Notes under the pieces: generated by a model | Database searches by the model: none | What the model was told of the DNA's origin: nothing | What the model saw: the letters and a program-made list of their open reading frames with translations, nothing else | Program-made: the position numbers and the translations under genes | From: Gnetum montanum | Taxonomy: Eukaryota > Streptophyta > Gnetopsida > Gnetales > Gnetaceae | Assembly (NCBI GenBank): GCA_015680685.1 | Contig: MNCI01004643.1 | Span: 286,263 to 350,262, forward strand | Reading direction: 5' to 3' | Length of the DNA: 64,000 nucleotides | Shown here: piece after piece, positions 10,858 to 23,760 of the stretch | Layout of the letters: each line of letters opens with the position of its first letter | How positions within the stretch are numbered: the first letter of the stretch is position 1

Positions 10858-11301
10858 TGACTAGTAGTTGGCCTCTACATCAAAATAACGATGATAAAAA
10901 GTTTATTATAATTAAAAATCATGGTAAGATTGCTATTAATAGTAATTCATAATTAAGGCATCCTAATAGGCTAACATCTTATATATTTGAGGATTTCCTT
11001 AAACAAATTATATAAAGGTTACACGTAGGTTCTTTTGGTCAAATGTTGTTAAAACTAGAATCAATTTACCTTGCTCAATTTTCATGTGCAGGCAATGGAG
11101 GGTTCCCAAACTATACCTTTGCAATATGCTACAAGGCTTTAAAAATACTATCAAAAAATGTCATTTTTGGAGGAATGTTATTTCCATCCTATCCTAGTCA
11201 TAGACAAGGTATACAAAAATTGAATAAATTTTTTCTAAAGTCTTAACAAGGTAAGTATTACCTGTTTAATGCATAGGTGGTGCTATTTTAGATTTAACGG
11301 T
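10858..11301. other. AT-rich DNA up to the left end of element A
   Basis: No gene recognised. The last five bases, ACGGT (11297-11301), may be a decayed target duplication partner of ATGAT at 39802-39806. Confidence 0.4.
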
Positions 11302-12226
11302 TGGTGAGCGGCAAGGTACCCCTATGCCCAACCATATGAATCACAAGTGTTTACGCATGATATGGTCGAATTCTATGAATATTATCGTTTCCAATGCACT
11401 AGCCCTTTAGGAAGTGAATCTAGCCTTAAGGTCAATTGTTATCTTCCTAATTACACTTGTGACGTTCATTGGTATTATTAAGTGTAACTGAGGCATTTGA
11501 TTTTTATCATTTTTATGTTTTATAGTTGGGGGCTTGAAATGTAGATAAAAAGGAATTTGATTAACTAATTAACTAATCATTTAACTAATCCTAACATAAG
11601 CATCTATTCCCACTTTTCGTACACATCCTGAACCCATGTATCTGCTACTGGGCAACCAAGCATTACGCTACTCAGCACACCAAGCAATAACATTGCTAGG
11701 ATTACCAAACGAATACGTGTTGCACTCGAAGCAGTCGTACTTATGTGCATAATCTATTTGGCTTAATTGCTTCATTAATGTAATAACTGGAAAATAATTA
11801 ATAACTAATTAAAAACATTTAATAAATAACTGAAAGCATTAAATGCATAAATAAAATAGCTAATCTATTCAAAGTGCTACAAGGTTTATTAGAAAGCTTG
11901 TCTTTATTACTGCACACACTATCATCCTCAAGTAGAACAATGCTCGAATAAAGATCCATACACTTAATGACTCTTACTATGGGCACTCGAAGGAAAAATT
12001 CTAACTTTCAAATGGAAAAAATGCAAGAGCTCCATTGCAACTACAATCTCTACTTTCCATAAATGTAGCTACACATGCATATTTATAGTCGACTACAAAC
12101 ACTACATTGATGGGGCCACGTTGACACATGATATGATGTGTCAACTGGGCCTTGTCGATGAGGCCTAGATGATGAGGCCGCATTGACAAGGTCTTGATGA
12201 TGCAGCCGATAGAATGCAACTCATCA
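11302..12226 (-). repeat. 3' LTR of element A
   Basis: Starts TGGTGAGC (decayed TGATGAGC) and ends CAACTCATCA, followed by the polypurine tract on the element strand. It matches the 5' LTR at 38863-39801 throughout. Near the right end (U3 in element orientation) it has GATGAGGC/GCCTCAT-type inverted motifs and a TATA-like TATAAATATG (minus) near 12078-12087. Confidence 0.85.
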
Positions 12227-12260
12227 TACCCCCACGACTAAATGAAAACTCATCCTTGAG
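12227..12260 (-). promoter_or_regulatory. Polypurine tract of element A
   Basis: On the element strand a T-rich box (TTTTCATTTAGTC) is followed by GTGGGGGTA directly against the LTR end. The same box and tract occur beside the 3' LTRs of B, C and E. The tract primes plus-strand DNA synthesis in LTR elements. Confidence 0.75.
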
Positions 12261-12465
12261 TTCTTTTACAAAATGGAGAAGGTATGAGATTATTAACTGA
12301 CTTTTCTTCAAACAAAACAAACTAACTGACTTAACAAAAAATGGAGTGTACAAATCATTTCATTACAAAAAATGAAGATGTTCAAGACACAAAATTAAAC
12401 ACCATGACTCAAATCTTCAAAATTGGATAGCATGTTCCTTGATGGTGTGAAGCTAATGGAAAAGA

Positions 12466-15250
12466 TCAAACGGTCCTAGGTGGTGGTGATTCCTGAGGCT
12501 TTGAGGGACCTTCACTGGCTTCATGCATAGGTGGTTGAGGTGGCTGCAATTGTCTTGCTACTACTATGACTTCAAGCAGTAGGCGAAAAGCATCCAATAG
12601 TGCTTTCATTTTCTCCTCCTTACTTCGAGGATCATGCACCGTCCATGCAGCTTTCCCAATTTGGGTTGTAATGGGCACATCCTAAGGACATGTGATTGCT
12701 AGAAACAACTCCTTTGCATTGACAAGCAACGAACTATTTACATTCAATGTCAAACACCTAGACTATGTTCTTCAACTCCTAGTAGTCATTCATCCATTTG
12801 GCTAGGTTCTCAGCGATAGATCATTGATCTCTGAATCACCCTCTAAGAACTTTGACATTAGCAGTCTCAAGCTTCTACTTTGTGTCCTTGTGGTGCTTGA
12901 ACTTCACCTAGTATAATTGATACGAGCCAGCCACTTGTTGTTCTAATTCTAACCATGGTCATTTGGCTATTAACATTACCACATTTGCATAATGGAGATT
13001 AGCCAACATCATGTACTCTATCATCTCCTTGATTTGCAACTCCTTTAAGTAGATCTCTGCTTTGTTGTAGGCGTTAATCCCATCAATGATGGGTTGCCAC
13101 ATTTCTCTTCCTTGTTGGAGTTGTTAGAGGGCTTCATTCATTTTTTCCTTTTCCATCTGGATGTGTTTCTCATTAACTTCTTTTTGTAGGCGAGCCTGGT
13201 CCCTGTAGTGATTCTTCACTTTTTCAAATTTGAGGGCTTTGTTCTTCTAGGCAATGATCTCGATGGCCAATTTTTGGTGCAAGGTGCATTCCTCCTCCAT
13301 TGATAGATTGTGATTTTTTGTGGCCAATTTTCTTAATTCAGTGTTTAACCTTGCAAGCTACTCATGGTGTTGATGAATGAATTCTTGCATTTGATCTTTT
13401 TGAGCATCAACATTTTGCAGGTGCTAATTATGTGCAGTCAATGCTTCATTCTCTTAATGCATTTGATTCAAGTATTTTTGGATTGAGTGTGTTTAAGCTT
13501 CAGCTATGGATTGTTTAAAGATGGTCATCACTACCTACTCCTCAACCTTCTAAAATTTTTCTTGAAGCTATTTAATAGTTGCATCCCTCGTCACTACTGG
13601 GTTGAGGATTGCTTGATCTACAAGTTAGGCACAAAGTTTAGCAAACTCCATGGCCAAAAGTTGATTTTTCTCTTGGGCCATTTCTAGTTTCCCCTTCAAA
13701 ATAATGCATTTTCCCCTTGCATTCAGTGGCTCTAACTAGGTTGTGGTGATGTTCTCTAAAAGATCAAAAATGTTTGAAGTCGATTGCTTGATTCCTACCA
13801 ATCGTTCTAACAATTTTCCATGTTGAGCTATGTTTAATTTTCCACTGACTCTCTCTGCAGATGTTTGCACATCTTGAAGTGTAGATATGTCTAGCATAGA
13901 TGTCGTGGATGCATTCAATGCTTTTATGACACGATTAACCACTACTTCTATCATTGTCTCATGCCTTAGGTGCTACATCACCAAGACAATTGTTGTTCAC
14001 CTTCCTCCAACCACACCGAGAAAGTGGTGGCATTTCTAGGTATTTCTAGGAATAAATGATGTGTTGCTAGTGATACCGTTACCTCTTGGGCATTGGGATT
14101 CAACCTTAAAGGCAACTGCATTCTTTGGGCAAAGAAAATGGGACCACCTCTTTCCATCTAGCTAACTATTTAGGCCACCTCATTAAGATGACTCATCACT
14201 AGTTGATACACAAATGGATCTACCCCACTTGTTCCTACTTGTTGCTCTTATTCACTCAAGAGCTATTCTCAAATTTTTCATAGAGGCTCAAGGGTTACAT
14301 GGGCCTCCGATGTTGTCTCCTGAGCGGGTGGTGGTGGCAATAGCTCATTTAATTAAGTCATTGCTAACATCTTCTCTTTCATTATTTTGGACCATGAGGC
14401 TAAAGGAGTATGCCTAAGCATGTCATTGCAGTAGCGAGCATAGAAAGGACAAGGTCTTTCATCCATGTTCTTTTTCTTTGAAACGCTTCTTAATCTTCAA
14501 GTATAGCAATTGTGGAAGATTAATAGGGAACTTCCTGCTTAGAGTGTTGCATGATCGGGTAGAGAAAGTAGTCACCTTGCTTAGCCTCACCATTGGATTA
14601 AGGTGATAGGCTAAAATCTTAAAGTAAATCCACTTCGTTGCTGTGAGTACACCATACTCCTTACGGTCCACCCCATAGTAACACTAGATCCACTCCTTCT
14701 TGGCCTTAGGGTCACCTTGCATGGATAATTCTACCAGTTGTGTTCTAGTGTCAAGCAACCCAAGTGCTTGTGCAACAGCTTCTGTTGAATAGAACACTTG
14801 AATGTCCTTAAACTTAACTATGGATCCTGGCCTTCAATTTTTCTAGAAGAGGTATGTTTCTCCCATGTGCCACTCCCCACTAGATGTGATGATTTGCCAC
14901 ATGGAAGAGGTTCATAGTTGAGCCTTGACATCCTCTAGAGCTTTTTCAAGGAATGGCCTAAAGTTGATCTCTTGAAGGACTGATCATTAGATCTCTCAGG
15001 ATTTAATGGTATCAAGGTAGGCTTGAGTCAAAGTGACCTCAATCCTTTGCATGGGAATAGGCATTTCTCCCCTTTATGATTATTAAATCAGCATTTCTTC
15101 CTCTAGAATCTGTCGAACAGATTCCACTTGGAGTTCCTCACAAAGAGGTCCCATTGCATCGGTTGCCTCTGGTAGTTCTTAGCCTTGTTCTTGTTGGCCC
15201 CTTCTAGCTCTGGGCTACTTCTCCCATGGTTGTGAGGGTTCTCCTTCCTA
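12466..15250 (-). pseudogene. Extra post-pol ORF of element A (plant transposon-protein-like domain plus coiled coil)
   Basis: A sense-strand ORF of about 900 codons lies between integrase and the 3' LTR. One frame runs from about 15250 to about 13000 with scattered stops, mostly of the CAG/CAA or TGG to stop kind, and shifts once before the last 200 bp. The N-terminal part is Gln/Glu-rich. The middle (about 14850-14460) has QVFYSTEAVAQALGL..., KAKKEW, TATKWIYFKILAYHLNP, SKVTTFSTRS and RKFPINLPQLLY, resembling the plant-specific domain called putative plant transposon protein. Then a long Lys/Glu-rich coiled coil (about 13300-13050) and a Pro-rich tail (PPQPPMHEASEGPSKP). No membrane span is seen, so it is not a typical env-like ORF. 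Function unknown. Confidence 0.6.
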
Positions 15251-16625
15251 CAAAAATTTTTGTGTTGGTACCATTTGTAATCACAATAAGACCATGGATT
15301 AGCAATCATTGTGTAACCTTAAAACAATTGGGATACCTTATCTCTTAAGGATTGTTACACTTGGCGAAATTGTGATTATGGCTACTTTAATTGATCCAAT
15401 TATCATTTATTTATGTATTTTCATTGATAAATCATCTCGAAGGTTGTTGGAAGGGTTAATTTATGAAAAAGTTGATGTTATATGTGGTTAAGGCTATTAA
15501 CCTTTGGGGGAGTTAGGAAAATTTCCAAAAAAAATTTCATTGATTTTTCATTAGAAATTTTAAGGTTTGTGGCCCCCAAAATAAAGATCTTACCTTTGGA
15601 AAGTGCAAGATCGAAAAATAGAGTGATTTGGACAAACAATTGGGAAGTTATGAGCTTTAGAAGGTTTTGGGCTGTAAAAAATTTCAAAAACTCCCCTTGT
15701 GTTATGAGCAAATGGCAAAAAATTGCAAACTTTCTGATGGTATATATAGGGTTTTTGCACTATGTTAACGAAGCCTAGTTGATTGGGCCTCATCAACTAA
15801 GGTGGATGCGTCGATGGAGCCTCAATGACGCAACCCTTAACCACCATAGTCAAACTTTGACCTTAGTCAAACTTGCAAAATATGAAGAGTTCTTGAGTGA
15901 AATTGGTGTCAAATGACAGCTTAAAAGACTAAGAATAGTATAAAAACATGAAAAGAGGGTGTTAAAGTTCATAAATTTAGAAAATGGAGAAAAATTGATG
16001 TAGTTAATGAATGAAATGAAAGATTAAGGAGCACTGAGTTATTTATCCAATGAAAAATGTGAAAGATAGGATTGTAGCGATGTCAAAGGTAAGGAACCTT
16101 AACTAATCAAGCCAAGAGCTATGCAAATGGGTCCTCCCCATAGCAAGGTCATGTCTTTTTTCCCTTGCATAGTCTCAACTAAGGAGTCCATGGGCCCCAT
16201 AGTCAATTTAATGATCATGATAAGTTAAGGACCAACCCAAAAGAATCTACTCAAGAATAAGACATAGAGCATAACATAGAACATGGTAGTGAGGTGAATT
16301 ACGGTAGCATGGATGGATGATAGAGATGGTGGAATGGAGTTCCAAATTGAGGTCATAAGAAGTCCCTTGTGGAATTTATGGTTAAAATGACCTGAGAAGT
16401 TCCATCCTTAATCCATACCAAAACCAGCCACTTTTAATGACTTTGCATTGTCAATCTAAGATTGATCCACTCACTTGAGACACAAGAATTCTTTCACAAA
16501 ACAACCATCATTTCACAAAGAGAAGAAAAGAGAAGTAAGAAGTGAGAGAGAGAGGACCTTAGTTATAGGGGACCTTCAGGTATAGGTGCATGTCATTCAA
16601 GTCCCATAACCAATACTTGTAGCCC
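15251..16625 (-). other. Leader of the extra ORF and 3' non-coding region of element A
   Basis: 15251-15740 is AT-rich with no supported coding. About 16000-16625 aligns with the 3' non-coding regions of B, C, E and F (for example GGGTCCTCCCCA, CCATAACCA, CTTGTAGCC), showing that the extra ORF is inserted within an otherwise shared 3' region. AGCCC at 16621-16625 is the target duplication of B. Confidence 0.6.
15741..15798 (-). promoter_or_regulatory. Possible internal promoter ahead of the extra ORF
   Basis: On the element strand a CCCTATATATACC box (plus 15741-15750) lies about 500 bp before the ORF. Some 30-50 bp upstream of it is an inverted repeat with arms AGTTGAT (15777-15783) and ATCAACT (15792-15798). 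The same arrangement, palindrome then TATA, occurs in the U3 of these LTRs. Promoter activity is inferred from layout only. Confidence 0.3.
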
Positions 16626-17440
16626 TGATGAGTATTGAGGTACCCTTACACTCAACCATACGAATACGAGCGTTTCACGTGTGATCCGTTCAAACTCCAA
16701 GGACTAAGTGCTTACACACCCTAATGAAACAATCAGGGTTAATCAATCGTTATCTTCCCAAACTTACTTGTATTTTCACGGTTGTATGGTTAAGTAAGCT
16801 TGAGGTATATGATTTTTATAGCTTTTATATTTTTTTATGTCTTATGCTAATAAAGAAGAGGAAGAGAGAACTAAGTGACTAACTTACATTAACTATTCAT
16901 TAACTAAGTGCTAAATGTTTCTAACACTAGTATCTGTTCCCACTTTCCGTACACATCCTAAACTAGTGCAATGCTGCTGGGATTACCAAACGCTAATCGT
17001 TACTAGGTTACCAAGCGCTACATGCATGCTTGAAGTGGTCGTACTAAGTGTATGTAACTAAAAGAGTTGAAGGTTGAGAGAGATATTAATTAACTAAGAA
17101 AGCATTAAACATTCAACAATAATTAATTACTAATTATCTTAATCTGTATGTTGTAAGGTTTATCATAAAGTTTGTCTTTATTATCGTACACAAATGTGTG
17201 CTCAGGTACAAATTGCTCGAATAAAGATCTGTTCACTCTATGACTCCTACTGCAGGCACACAAAAATTATTCTAACTCTAGAATGACTAAACTGCAAGAA
17301 TTTGGCTAAGGGTCTAAGTCTAACTATCTGGAACAAAGGGCACCACCTCTTATTTATAGAAGATGAGACAAGACGTGATATCGCGTATGCGATATTGTGT
17401 GGCGGATGCAATATCATGTATGCGATATCACTATTAATCA
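16626..17440 (-). repeat. 3' LTR of element B
   Basis: Begins TGATGAGTATTGAGG and ends CTATTAATCA (decayed CTCATCA). TATA box is CTATAAATA on the element strand (plus 17351-17359). Right of it lie two partly decayed GATATC palindromes that are missing from the 5' LTR of the same element. Confidence 0.85.
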
Positions 17441-19366
17441 TACCCCCATGATTAAATGAAAACTTGTCCTCGAGTTCCTTACAAAATATTGGGAAGGTAT
17501 GGGATTATTGACTTGAATGACAACTAATGGTGAATGGGATGATATGTGAATGGATCAATCATTACAATACATGACAATATTAGTGTTCATGACCAAAAAA
17601 ATGAACACTATACACAATTGACATCCAGCCATATTTGGTACCTGAGAGAGAAGAAAGAGAGAGAGAAAATAAGAAGACGTGTTGCTGCTGACACCAGGAT
17701 TGCACCTTCCATTGTCCATCCATAACCACACCATCAATCTTGTTCCTTGCACAACTGTTCTAGCACCAGTCCATCTTGAGTGTTTCCTCTAGATCTAGTC
17801 CATTGTTATATGATTACCATCTACACACATAACACAATCACATATGAGTAAGGATAAGTAAATCATAATACAATTGATACCTTGCTTCAATGTAAGGTCC
17901 ATTGGCTGAGTTGTGGTATGGCTAATATGGATTGTAGAGATATAACACTAGTGACTACTTAAGGTGCAGGGGTTAGGAAAGATTGAAAAAATTAGACCAG
18001 AGCCCCCATGATTAAGAGCGAACCTCCGGTAGAAATAGAATGAAAAAAGATAAGGAATAAGAAAGATGGAGAAAAATAAACAATGGCAACGCCGAGAAAA
18101 TAAATGTCAGAGGTGGAAATGAACAAAAAAAAAGTTGATTGCAGAAATGTTTAAGGGAAAGAAGTTAACTGATGCACCAAATAGGAATGCTAGTGGGTCC
18201 TCCCCAAAGCAGGATCATGCCCTTGATGCCCTGATAATCCCACATTCAAAGAGTCCATAGGCTCTAGAAATGTCATTTAGAAGCAAGAGTCAAAGTCTTA
18301 ACCACAAGAATTTACCAAAAAGAAAATAATGCATCATCCAAAATATAAACTACTGATACAACAGGCAATGAGATGGAAAATGGAGAAAGAATGATGGGGA
18401 GAAGAGAATGGAATGGAGTCCCAAGAACAAGGTGGTATACAACCCCTTGTGTATTGATGGTTAATGTGACTGAGTAGATCTCATTCCAAATACAGCCTCA
18501 AACAATCCACATCTAGTGACTTCACATTAATACACTTGGCCAATCCATCCACTTGAAGTAATAGGAATGCTTCCACCAAGAGTCACAGCCATTCTGAGGA
18601 TATGAGAAAGGGAAAAGTAGGAAGCGAGAAAGGGCCTTAGTTAGAGGGAACGTGTTTGTTTAGTTCCATAACCAGTGCTTGTAGCCTAAATGATTATTTT
18701 TTCTAAGGGGTATGCTTTGAATTCTCACTTTTTTTTCTTTTTTTTTCTTTTTTTTTGAGTGAGAACAACACCATGAAAAGACTTATTTTTATTGGCTCAG
18801 CTTCCCAATAATGGAGCAACATCAGAATGGTAAGGAAAACCCAAGAAGAAAACATCCAAGCACCCAAGAGAATAGCCATCACAAATGCATCAAGTCCCCT
18901 TGAAGTTGCACCCTTTACAAGCCTTGAGTCCTTCCTTAGTTTGAGAAATGCCTAGTTACCAATCTGTTAATAGTTTTATTATTAAAGAAAGGAACTATAT
19001 AGGTCCAAGCCAAGAGAGACCATAGAAATTCATGGATGCACGGATGACGTGGACTCATTGCCTGTTATATCAAAAGAACCATACCTTAGTATCAACATTA
19101 TAACTCCAAGGTAAAAACCAAACATTAGCAATCAATAGAATACAATTTATACCACCATCAGGAACACTGATTAGGTGATGAACCTAACAAAACAAACAAA
19201 GAAAAAAACAAGAACAATAAAAAAAACAAGCAAAACAAATAATCACACAAAGAAATGAAAAAGTATAACGATGTTGCAAAAAAAAAAAACAAGAAAAGTT
19301 AAAGAAATTTGTAAAACAAAAATGTGTAAAATAAGAACTTAAAAAAGAACTGAGGGCCTCAATTGG
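17441..19366 (-). other. 3' non-coding region of element B
   Basis: Starts beside the LTR with the polypurine tract (CCCCCATG on the plus strand). It contains purine-rich GAGAGA-type runs at about 17643-17670, a T-run broken by single C at about 18728-18756, and an A-rich stretch near 19195-19345. No ORF is supported. The same landmarks occur in C, E and F. Confidence 0.7.
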
Positions 19367-22300
19367 TTAGCAGAGGTGGCTGTCTACCCCATGATTGAGT
19401 TGGAAGGGAGAGATCTGAAATAGTGAGCAGGGTTGTCCCTTCCCAGAGGTATTATGTGCACTAACCATTCTAAATTCATGGAAAGGTTTGGTTTGTTGCT
19501 CATTGACTAATAATCTCTTGTTAGGGCTCTTTTTTGAGTTCTTTAGGAATTTCCAACTTCCCCCAGTTGATGTTTTCAAGGTTAAGGTTTGGAAGTTGGC
19601 AATGGACTTGCTCTAGTGCATCTATGCTTTCAATATAAGCACAAGTTATTTCCTCAGTTAGTTCCATGCATGTTAGTGAGTTTCTCTCTTGATTAGCTAT
19701 CAGCCACTAGGTGTCTCTTTGTCATGTGGTTGCTACATACAAGCACCTTTGTAGGTTAAGGTCTTGTGCATACCGGTTGCATGTAGACAATGCTAAAATT
19801 TTCCCAACTCATGATCTTTGCACGCAATTGCACCTTGTATCACTATATGTGATGCATGGAACCTTCTTCTTCTCAATATTTCCAAAAGTGTTTTCCTTAG
19901 ATATTTCTAGGGAAAGATCACGGATTCCTAGGCATGCATCTATAGTACTTAGCCATGCCCTTCCCATTATTAATGGGAAGTTCCCTTTATCATTATTCAC
20001 TTGTATCACTAGGAAATCAACTGGGTATGAGCACCCACACACAATGGTAACAATGTTCTCCACTAGTCCCAATGGAACAATGATGGACTGGTCAGCCAGC
20101 TCTCGACGAATATTGCTCTTTCGTAATGAAGGCAGGTTCTAGGCTTTGTACATCTTTTGTAATATTAAGTTGACTCCAGAACCTTAGTCCAGAAGAGCTT
20201 TGCATGGCTCATTCCCAGCGATTTGGAGATAGATCAAAGGGCTTCCATGATCAAAGAATTTCCTGGGAAGGTGGCCAACCTTAATCTAGTCAGTAACGGC
20301 ATGTGTTAACATAACCGTATGTGTTGAGCTTAGTTTGGTTTGAAGGGAGCTCTAAAGCCTTATTTGATGGAGAGACCTTCAGAGGTTCAATTGCTTGTGG
20401 TTGTGAGGGCTTGGTTAGACTATTGGTTCTAAAGAAAGGTCTTTTCTTCATACGGTTGTCAACACCAATAGTGGGTTGAAGATTCACAACCCTTGTGGCA
20501 TTACATTGTTGTGGTTGAGTAGGGAGTTCCCCTTGTATTGCTGGAGTAGGTGGTAATGGAGCTATTAGTGTGAGAGTTGCAAATCAATTTGAAGAATGGT
20601 ATGTTTGTGGGTTATCTCTCCTAGGAGAAGGAGTTCTATAATACTCACGAGCTTGGTAGTGATGTTGTTGTGTAACGTAACTAACAGAGTCACGTGGAGA
20701 GATTGGATGCTGCATGTAGTAGCCATATGGTTTTGGTTGTCGGTAGGGGCATTGTTGCCTTGCTGGTGGCATCCCCCATGACTATGGATATTGCCACTGT
20801 TAATGTTGCTTAATGGGTTGTGGTGGAGTTCCACTTGGATAATATGTTGAGGGTTGGTGGAACTGCCTTGGGTTACCTTGGGGATAAGGTAACCGTCTGG
20901 GTGCTTGATGTTTATTGAGTCATGGGTTAAGTGCATACATCCCAAACTCTTGTAGATGTGAGGTCACTGGGCAACATCCCTTAGGATGGTCATATTGGCA
21001 TATCTCACATCCACCATCATTTTTTGTGTCTAAATCCACAACCTCTTCTGTGATGGCCATTTTGCCCTTACCCTTATTATGTGCATTGTCCACCTCTCTC
21101 TTTTTCTTTTTGTCATGGTCACTACTTCGCTCCCTAGAATCCTCTACAATTTTAAGAATAGTTTCAAACCTACTATCCAGGGAGTTCCACATTTGGTCTA
21201 CCTTTGCTAACACTTTTATCGTTAACTTTGGAGTAGCAAAGTTTTCCTATTCACCATCTCTTCGAGTGGTGACTCTTCTTCCTCCTCACAGAATCTCACT
21301 TCCCTTTTTGGAGAGAAGGATCTCGGTTGTACTCTTCCGCACTTTCTCTCTTACATAACTCACCTTCTTCCTTGGCTACTTGCTCTAGCAATCAATAAAT
21401 TTGATGAGACCTAAGCTTTAAGAATCTACCTTGGGCATACGTCCTAAGGGTTCTTCTTATTTCATGCCTATGTCCATCCACAAGATGGTGTAGTTGATCC
21501 CACAATAAATAACCATGGCCAGGGCAATGATGTAACAGTGTGTAATAGTGACCCATGGCAGCATCCAAGGGTTCATGATTTCCTTGCTTCCATCCTTGGA
21601 TTTTCTTTTTCAGGTTAGACACTCGAGAGTACGTTTGGTACTTATCATAGAACAGTTCTAACATTGTACTTCACCTTCGAATGGATTCCAGTTCTAAGGA
21701 TCGGTACCAGCTTTCAACTTCTTTCACTAGTTTCCTTGGGAACAACTTCAGTTTTTTCCATTCATTTTCTATGTTTTAAAAGGCACATGCATCGTGGAAT
21801 GATTGTAAATGATTTTGAGGATCAACGTTGTATCCTCCCTCAAACCGTGGGATGTTGTTCATGTCTAACCTCTTGATCCTACTATCCTTTTGATGCCTTG
21901 TTGGAAATCTTACGGCCTCTGTTATATCTAGCATGCTTCTAGTTGCGAGTAGGGGTTCTTCATGATCATCTCGTTCATAGCATCTATGGTGTCTACGCGG
22001 TTTCCTACTCTCCCTTCTTCTATGCCTTGATTCCTTAGAGTGCCCTCATCCTCGTTCTTGACTGTCTCGTCGATGTTTTTCACTTTTTTTTCCCTTATCC
22101 TCACGATTGGTTTCCCTATGATTGCATCTGGACACTAAAGGAGAGAATGAAGGTGACGATGAAGGTGAAGAAGAAGGAGAACCATCGCCATGATGGCTTT
22201 TTCTACCTTCTCTTTGGTGGTCTTGGCCAATATCGTGATCACGATCAGAACATCCGTCCTTATCTTATGTTTTTGTTCCTTTGTTGAACACTTCGTGTTC

Positions 22301-22847
22301 ATGGGTATCAGAACCAGGGTTGTGAATAGTGGAGTGAAGGTTCTGATACACCACCTCCTAACCATCGTTAGGAGGAGGAACATCGTTTTGTGGGGAACCC
22401 GTTAAAGCAAGTTCACCATCCTCGATTTCTCTCAAAATGTGCGGAGCGTCATGGGATCATTTACCCTTCAAGGATGTGTGGTATCTCTCCTATTGCAAGT
22501 TCCTTTGACATTGTGCTTCTATGGGATGATAGTCCCTTATGTCATGATCGCATGCAACGTATTTTATGTATAAAAGTGGCATGCCTATTCATGAGAGAGC
22601 ACGAATAAGCATGTTTGGGACTGATCAATCTGGAGGAAACACTATGTTACCCTCCAAGTCTCTCCAATGCATTTATTCATCTTGGTGGAGAATAAAGGTG
22701 AAATCAGGTACATACTCATTATGATGAGTATATACCACATGAAACTTTTGAGGAACTGGTGGATCTTGGTTACGTGTATTATGCCGCCAACTACCTCTTG
22801 TGCTAGTCCTACACAGTGAAGTGCTCTTAATGAGAAGAAGAAGACAT
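19367..22847 (-). pseudogene. gag-protease of element B with fused integrase tail
   Basis: Starts at the minus-strand ATG ending at 22847 (MSSSS). Order: Gag N-terminus with Ser/Arg/His-rich stretch, Gag core, variant zinc knuckle CEICQYDHPKGCC near 20970-21010, Pro/Gln/Tyr-rich spacer, retropepsin-like protease (EPCKALLD, then a stop where Ser of DSG should be; IIMGRAWLSTID intact in kind), then a junction at about 19521-19530 to the integrase C-terminal tail (NKRLLVNEQQTKPFHE). The protease frame hits TAA at the junction. Gag packages the RNA and protease cleaves Gag. Several frame changes; not functional. Confidence 0.8.
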
Positions 22848-22973
22848 TTTTGTCTTGTTTGGTGTGCGATGTACCGTTATCTTATCTTTCTTTGATTAAC
22901 CCTAAGGGTTCATTCGAGCATTCCAATGATATGAATGATTTCCTATGTTCTACGTAGCGCACAAACAACTAAG

Positions 22974-22991
22974 CACCTGACAACGGTGCCA
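22974..22991 (-). promoter_or_regulatory. Primer-binding site of element B
   Basis: Element strand TGGCACCGTTGTCAGGTG starts one base after the 5' LTR and resembles the complement of the tRNA-Asp 3' end (TGGCGCCGTTGCCGGGGA). Confidence 0.75.
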
Positions 22992-22992
22992 A

Positions 22993-23760
22993 TGATGAGT
23001 GGCGAGGTATCCCTACACTCAACCATACGAATATAAGTGTTTCACATGCGATTCAGTCAAAATCCAAGGACTAAGTGCTTATGCTCCCTAATGGAACACT
23101 CAAGGTTAATCAATCATTGTCTTCCCAAACTTACTTGTATTGTCACGGTTGTATGGTTAAGTAAGCTTGAGGTATATGATTTTTATAGCTTTTATATTTT
23201 TTTATGTCTTATGCTAATAAAGGAGAGGAAGAGATAACTAAGTAACTAACTTACATTAACTATTCATTAACTAAGTGCTAAATGTTCCTAACACCAGTAT
23301 CCGTTCCCACTTACCGTACACATCCTGAACCAGTGCAACACTGCTGGAATTACCAAATGCTAATCGTTACTAGGTTACCAAGCGCTACACGCATGCTTGA
23401 AGCAGTCGTACTGAGTGTACTTAACTAAAAGAATCGAAGGTTGAGAGAGAGATTAATTAACTAAGAAATCATTAAACATTTAACAATAATTAATTACTAA
23501 TTAGCTTAATCTATATGTTGTAAGGTTTATCATAAAGTTTTTCTTTATTGCCATATACAAATGTGTGCTTAGGTACAAATTGCTCGAATAAAGATCTGTT
23601 CACTCTATGACTCCTACTACGGGCACACAGAAATTATTCTAACTCTAGAATGACTAAACTACAAGAATTTGGCTAAGGGTCTAAGTCTAACTATCTGGAA
23701 CAAAGGGCACCACCTCTTATTTATAGAAGATGAGGTAGGACGCGATATCACGGCTCATCA
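22993..23760 (-). repeat. 5' LTR of element B
   Basis: TGATGAGTGGCGAGG to CGGCTCATCA. TATA box CTATAAATAA on the element strand (plus 23718-23727); AATAAAG poly(A) signal in the R region. It is about 47 bp shorter than the 3' LTR because only a single GATATC half-site remains upstream of the TATA. Confidence 0.9.

Larger units (their letters stand above)
16626..23760 (-). mobile_element. Element B: non-autonomous Ty3/gypsy (gag-protease only), nested in A
   Basis: Flanked by a perfect AGCCC target duplication (16621-16625 and 23761-23765). LTRs are 16626-17440 and 22993-23760; primer site matches tRNA-Asp. The internal region encodes gag and protease on the minus strand and then jumps to the tail of integrase; RT, RNase H and most of integrase are absent. 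It lies in the same orientation as A. Reading frames show several indels and stops. Mobility would have required enzymes supplied by a relative such as E. Confidence 0.9.

Noticed and set aside
12466-15250. Extra ORF of element A as a host gene independent of the transposon
   Set aside because: It is flanked on both sides by the element's own 3' region and polypurine tract; a captured gene remains possible but not an unrelated locus.
19711-20142. 143-aa open frame on the plus strand
   Set aside because: Antisense shadow of the element B protease (minus strand), which shows family motifs; the plus frame has none.
20565-20945. 126-aa minus-strand frame overlapping the Gag spacer of element B
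   Set aside because: Out of frame with the Pro/Gln/Tyr-rich spacer seen in all copies; an alternative-frame shadow. The equivalent frame in F (56097-56471) is open for the same compositional reason.
20915-21358. 147-aa open frame on the plus strand
   Set aside because: Antisense shadow of the element B gag zinc-knuckle region.
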